A stretch of 15,306 nucleotides of DNA from QQUD01 sp039029915 (lineage in GTDB: Bacteria > Chloroflexota > Anaerolineae > Promineifilales > Promineifilaceae), in NCBI GenBank assembly GCA_039029915.1, contig JBCCFD010000157.1, forward strand, positions 1 through 15,306, written 5' to 3'. This document shows positions 12,120-15,306 of the stretch, one piece after another. The notes beneath the pieces are model-generated. The model had not been told where the DNA came from and did not search any database. It worked only from the letters and a program-made list of their open reading frames with translations. The first letter of the stretch is position 1. Every line of letters starts with the position of its first letter. The position numbers and the translations under genes are program-made.

Positions 12120-14999
12120 TTATTCTCGGAAGCTGATAGCGTGGCTTCTGTCACCCGTAAGATTGAACGAAGCCCAATAGTAGGGGGCAGAAAACGTTTC
12201 ATGTGTGTTTAAAAATTTCTGTGCTTTTTGCAGCGCAACGGCCGTGTCTTCCCCACGACTCAAATGAAAATAAAATTCCTTCATTAGTAGAGCGGTGGCT
12301 GCATCATCAACTTTCCACAAGCCAGAAACAACCCCGCTTGCCCCAGCATATAAAAATGCACTATTTAACCCAATCACTTCAGCACCAGAAAGATGACCGC
12401 GCCCCGTCTCACACCCGCTTAGAACAACAAGGGCCCCTGAGAGCGTCCCAAATTGTAAATATAAATCAGATGCTCGAAGCCACCGATTGTTTGCTAAAGG
12501 CATCCCCGACTCTAATGGAAAGTCGCTATTGTAGATTGCGTGTCCTGAAAGATGGACAAGTGCCTTTCCTTGCATTTGTTGCAAAACGTTTTCTCGCGTA
12601 GCTTCTTCGCCAAGAAGAATACTCGTTTGGTCAAGAACCTGACCTAACGCAAGCACCTCTTTCTCAACAAAGGGTAAATAATTAGGAGAATCAGGCTTAG
12701 CTGGGTAGCCAACGATAAGTGATGAGTGATTGGTGCGAATTTGATTTTGACAAAGCGACAATACCGTCATGCTCGGGACAATTTGTAGCGTCCAGTCATC
12801 AATTAAATATCGCTCTCTTGCCTGATTAAACAATCCGGGAAATGGAATTTGAAATAAGGTCTGATGCGGAGAAATAAGTAACCGCGATTTGGACGCCAGA
12901 CGACTTTCAAGAGGCGCAATCAGTAATTGCCAAAGGTGAGCTAGGCGGGCTTGGGTGGCGTTTCTTGACTGGTTGGGTTTTAGTAAATGTTGGCGAATTC
13001 TTTGCCACTTTTCGGAAATTTCTTTGACAGAACAATGTAATGGATGAACGACGATATCATCTTTGTTGTTTGTGGCCGAAACCGCAAAAAGGTTATCGTC
13101 AATACTGTAATAGGCAATAAAAACCGTTTGTTCATCAAGAAGTTTTTGAAGGTCTTTTGCTGAAATAGTATTGCCTGCGCGCCAATGATAAGCAGGATCA
13201 TGGAACGCTTCGATTTGCTTGTTGATGCTCAGCAGTTGCTCCCGAATTTTTGCGGCTGAAGATAATTGGAAATTATTATGAGCGGCTAAAAACGCACCCT
13301 GTTGAGCCGTAGCCAATGTTTCATGCCCCCCCTGTAAAGCGGATAAATGCAAATCTAATTGGGTAATTAACCGCTCTCTTAAGGTGAGTAATTGATTCAA
13401 ATCTTTGTTGAGAGAACGATCCGGAGGCTGTTGAGAAAGCAAATCACTTAAAACACCCCCCTTAAATCGTTCAATCCAGGTCAGTAGTTGGCGTTGACTA
13501 TCTGGGAGATTGTGGACGGCCAAGAGTATCCCATCAGCAATATCTTTTTTACTTTCTAAAAAGCCGGCTTGGGATAAATGGGTATTTAATCCTCGACGAA
13601 CAATATCTAATAAGTTAGTTGCTTTGGTAAAAAAAGATAAAGCTTTTTCCCATTGATTTTGGTTTGCAGATAACCTTCCTAAATTTTGATGACATTCTAT
13701 GGCTAATATTGGGTCAGTATCGCCAAAATTATCTAAAATGCCTTGAAACATTTTAGAAGCCTTTTTAGGTTGCGCCGTTAAACAGCTTGCCAAAAAAGCG
13801 TTAACGTAAGCCAGTTGCATATCTAGGTCCGACGCTTGGAATATTTTTTGTACCTGAGTTCCTAAATTAATGGCCTCATCCAAATGATTTAGCTTTTTCC
13901 ACATTTTTGCCTTTTCTAATAAGACCCAAGCTGTAAAAAAAGGAGCATCAATGGTTTTTACCTCAATTTCTAATTGTTCCAGCAGCTCTAAACTCTCCGC
14001 TAAATGTTCTTGTGTCCCTGATACAAACTTTAATTGTATAAGGTCTAGCATCGATTCAATGACATCTACAGGATGATTGGTCGCTTGAAAAGTTTTAAGC
14101 GCTCTTTCTAGTAGCTGCTCAGCTTCTGAATATTGATGAAGTGTTCGGTGAATACGCGATTGGATTAAATCTCGAAGGCCATTATCAGGAGATTCTGGAT
14201 ATGGTTCAAGCAATTTTTGGGTATTCAACAAGTATGAAAACGATTGTTCATACTGACCTAGGCGATAACAATTTTCAGCCAAATTAAGCTGGAGCTTGGC
14301 TTGACCGGCAATATCACCTGATTCAACCATCCATTTTGTTGCTTGAGTATAATATTGCTCGGCTGATGAAAAATCGCCGTTTCTCGAGGCAATGACCCCC
14401 AAATCATGTCTTATAAAGGCAGCATTTAGGGGCATATCTAAATCCAAATATAATTTGAGTGATTTTTTCAACTCAAGAGATGCCTCGTTGTTTTGCCAAG
14501 CAACTAAATAGACGGTCCCTAATTGGCTTGCTACTTGGGCAAGTCCCAATGTGAACTTTTCTTTTTCAAATACTTCTCGAATCCAGTGCCCAATTTCAAT
14601 CGCTTCATCGATTCTTGTTAGCAGCCCAAGTGGCCTTATTGCTTTAAGTTTTGCTGCGGCGATATAAAATGGTGTTCCATGTACTTCGTAAACTTTAACA
14701 GCTTGGGTGGTCGCTTCTAAAGAGGCATCAAATTTTTCGTAATCACTCAAGAGAATGGCTCTAGCTTGCCAAATCAGCCCCATCCAAAATGGTTCGTTCA
14801 TTGCGTCAACAACCGCTGTTAATTGCTCTAAAATAAGGTAGCTTTCTTCTAATTGACCTTCTCGGCCCGTTTGTATGGCCTCATTGACAATTGCCCTAAT
14901 AAATGGTTCGCTAATATTTTCAATTTCTGAGGCAATCCAGTCATCTAAATTGTCGAAGGCGCGGATTAAAAATTGTTTGATAAAAGTTTCGTTTTTCAT
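12120..14999 (-). CDS. TPR-CHAT protein (predicted caspase-like protease)
   Basis: 959 residues. Residues about 45-480 are helical tetratricopeptide-like repeats (for example SSAEQYYTQATKWM, AEQLLERALKTFQ, ALSFFTKATNLL). A linker with IERFKGGVLSDLL follows, then the CHAT domain at about 615-955. The catalytic dyad of the caspase/separase fold is present: His820 in LVHLSGHAIYNSD and Cys863 in VVLSGCETGRG, 43 residues apart. No signal peptide or membrane segment, so it is cytoplasmic. The TPRs probably bind a regulator or substrate. Some TPR-CHAT proteins act in defence, such as the protease partner of type III-E CRISPR effectors, but no effector, CRISPR array or other defence gene is in view, and no target can be named. 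No good Shine-Dalgarno precedes the ATG at 14999. The 120 bases after its stop lead straight into the gcv leader. Confidence 0.92.
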   Translation of the reverse strand: MKNETFIKQFLIRAFDNLDDWIASEIENISEPFIRAIVNEAIQTGREGQLEESYLILEQLTAVVDAMNEPFWMGLIWQARAILLSDYEKFDASLEATTQAVKVYEVHGTPFYIAAAKLKAIRPLGLLTRIDEAIEIGHWIREVFEKEKFTLGLAQVASQLGTVYLVAWQNNEASLELKKSLKLYLDLDMPLNAAFIRHDLGVIASRNGDFSSAEQYYTQATKWMVESGDIAGQAKLQLNLAENCYRLGQYEQSFSYLLNTQKLLEPYPESPDNGLRDLIQSRIHRTLHQYSEAEQLLERALKTFQATNHPVDVIESMLDLIQLKFVSGTQEHLAESLELLEQLEIEVKTIDAPFFTAWVLLEKAKMWKKLNHLDEAINLGTQVQKIFQASDLDMQLAYVNAFLASCLTAQPKKASKMFQGILDNFGDTDPILAIECHQNLGRLSANQNQWEKALSFFTKATNLLDIVRRGLNTHLSQAGFLESKKDIADGILLAVHNLPDSQRQLLTWIERFKGGVLSDLLSQQPPDRSLNKDLNQLLTLRERLITQLDLHLSALQGGHETLATAQQGAFLAAHNNFQLSSAAKIREQLLSINKQIEAFHDPAYHWRAGNTISAKDLQKLLDEQTVFIAYYSIDDNLFAVSATNNKDDIVVHPLHCSVKEISEKWQRIRQHLLKPNQSRNATQARLAHLWQLLIAPLESRLASKSRLLISPHQTLFQIPFPGLFNQARERYLIDDWTLQIVPSMTVLSLCQNQIRTNHSSLIVGYPAKPDSPNYLPFVEKEVLALGQVLDQTSILLGEEATRENVLQQMQGKALVHLSGHAIYNSDFPLESGMPLANNRWLRASDLYLQFGTLSGALVVLSGCETGRGHLSGAEVIGLNSAFLYAGASGVVSGLWKVDDAATALLMKEFYFHLSRGEDTAVALQKAQKFLNTHETFSAPYYWASFNLTGDRSHAISFRE

Positions 15000-15087
15000 A
15001 TAAACTTGCGATAGGTGCTAATGGATGTGTTGGCTGAATTTGAAAATTTCTGCAAAGGAAGGCAGAATTTCAAGCGCTAGCCTGCTT

Positions 15088-15203
15088 TAAGTGAAACGAA
15101 GTTCCTGCTTTGAATGAAACGAAGACTACAAACTTCGTTTCCTCGAGGTTCCGAAACTTTTATCTAAAAAGGTTTTCAATTTAGAAACTTCGGAACACTT
15201 AAG
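15088..15203. repeat. 116-bp dispersed repeat, copy 2
   Basis: Gap-free counterpart of 5602-5717 in the same orientation, about 85% identical by eye. GAAACGAAG occurs twice (15093-15101 and 15116-15124) and can pair with CTTCGTTTC (15133-15141). GTTCCGAA (15148-15155) can pair with TTCGGAAC (15189-15196). TTAAGTG (15087-15093) and CACTTAA (15196-15202) form 7-base terminal inverted repeats that are weaker in copy 1. It lies about 90 bases upstream of the TPR-CHAT start, with nothing recognisable between. Confidence 0.8.
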
Positions 15204-15306
15204 TGGAAGGAAGTTCTAGCAGTTCGGAAGTATCTAACTCCGGATGGTCGTTCTTTTCCAGGGGCGAGTAAACCGTTTGTTTAGGCTTCTCCCCGAGCAT
15301 TTGAAC
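15199..15306 (-). pseudogene. Possible copia-type reverse-transcriptase fragment (partial, runs off the window)
   Basis: On the minus strand the frame is open from the window edge to a TAA at 15201-15199, giving 35 residues that include MLGEKPKQTVYSPLEKNDH followed by PELDTSELL. The SPLEKxDHPELDTSELL pattern is what I remember from the polymerase-connection region of Ty1/copia retroelement polyproteins, where it precedes a YQSLIGALQW motif. Here that motif is missing: the frame stops at the edge of the 116-bp repeat. Such elements are eukaryotic, so this would be a transferred relic, a chimeric assembly or a chance likeness. Only 35 residues are visible, so the identification is tentative. 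Confidence 0.4.

Larger units (their letters stand above)
785..12245. repeat. Iterated octamer palindrome ACGGCCGT, 12 copies (HIP1-like)
   Basis: Exact copies start at 785, 3714, 4783, 6918, 7557, 8255, 8319, 8629, 9944, 10894, 11984 and 12238. Several extend further as palindromes, for example the 14-base sites at 782-795 and 10891-10904. Within genes they are read as Asn-Gly-Arg, Tyr-Gly-Arg, Thr-Ala-Val or Arg-Pro, so different frames are used and the constraint is not on protein sequence. One copy, at 11984, is intergenic. They are scattered single sites, not a tandem array. Confidence 0.85.

Noticed and set aside
12120..14999. Type III-E CRISPR (Craspase) protease
   Set aside because: TPR-CHAT architecture alone is not specific; no gRAMP effector, array or associated sigma factor is seen.

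Overview
The window is bacterial, roughly mid-40s % G+C by eye, densely coding, with Shine-Dalgarno-type starts and intrinsic terminators. Several traits point to a filamentous or free-living environmental lineage, most plausibly Chloroflexota (Anaerolineae-like). These are the TPR-CHAT protein, the S23-type four-helix-bundle gene, secreted beta-sandwich proteins, heptameric short tandem repeats and a highly iterated octamer palindrome. The phylum assignment is inference from gene style only; cyanobacteria share some of these traits.

Layout. (1) 1-4057, plus strand: the tail of an unidentified gene, then a fatty-acid beta-oxidation pair (thiolase 235-1446; enoyl-CoA hydratase/3-hydroxyacyl-CoA dehydrogenase 1928-4057). 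The pair is split by a four-helix-bundle (S23/IVP) gene flanked by inverted heptamer tracts. (2) 4058-6743, plus strand: two independently terminated secreted proteins, one with two RskA-like repeats and one with a spondin domain. The spacer between them holds an imperfect inverted repeat and the first copy of a 116-bp dispersed element. (3) 6765-8105, plus strand: a stand-alone FabH-type ketoacyl-ACP synthase III with a long palindrome in its leader, then tRNA-Leu(GAG) with a perfect-consensus promoter and a symmetric terminator that probably also serves the convergent gcvP. (4) 12000 down to 8182, minus strand: a tandem glycine riboswitch, gcvH and a full-length gcvP; gcvT is absent from the window. 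(5) 14999-12120, minus strand: a 959-aa TPR-CHAT protein. Behind it lie the second copy of the 116-bp element and, running off the window edge, a short open frame resembling a piece of a copia-type reverse transcriptase.

How it works together. The fad pair covers hydration, dehydrogenation and thiolysis of acyl-CoA. FabH performs the opposite chemistry, initiating fatty-acid synthesis. gcvH-gcvP would be induced by glycine through the riboswitch. The CHAT protein is a predicted caspase-like protease with no obvious partner in view.

The most unusual signals are at DNA level. First, the octamer ACGGCCGT occurs 12 times, in several reading frames and once between genes, like HIP1 of cyanobacteria. 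Second, heptamer arrays in inverted orientation flank the S23 gene and also lie inside the first hairpin of glycine aptamer 1. Third, a hairpin-rich 116-bp repeat occurs twice about 9.5 kb apart. No CRISPR array, insertion sequence with a transposase, rRNA gene or origin was seen.
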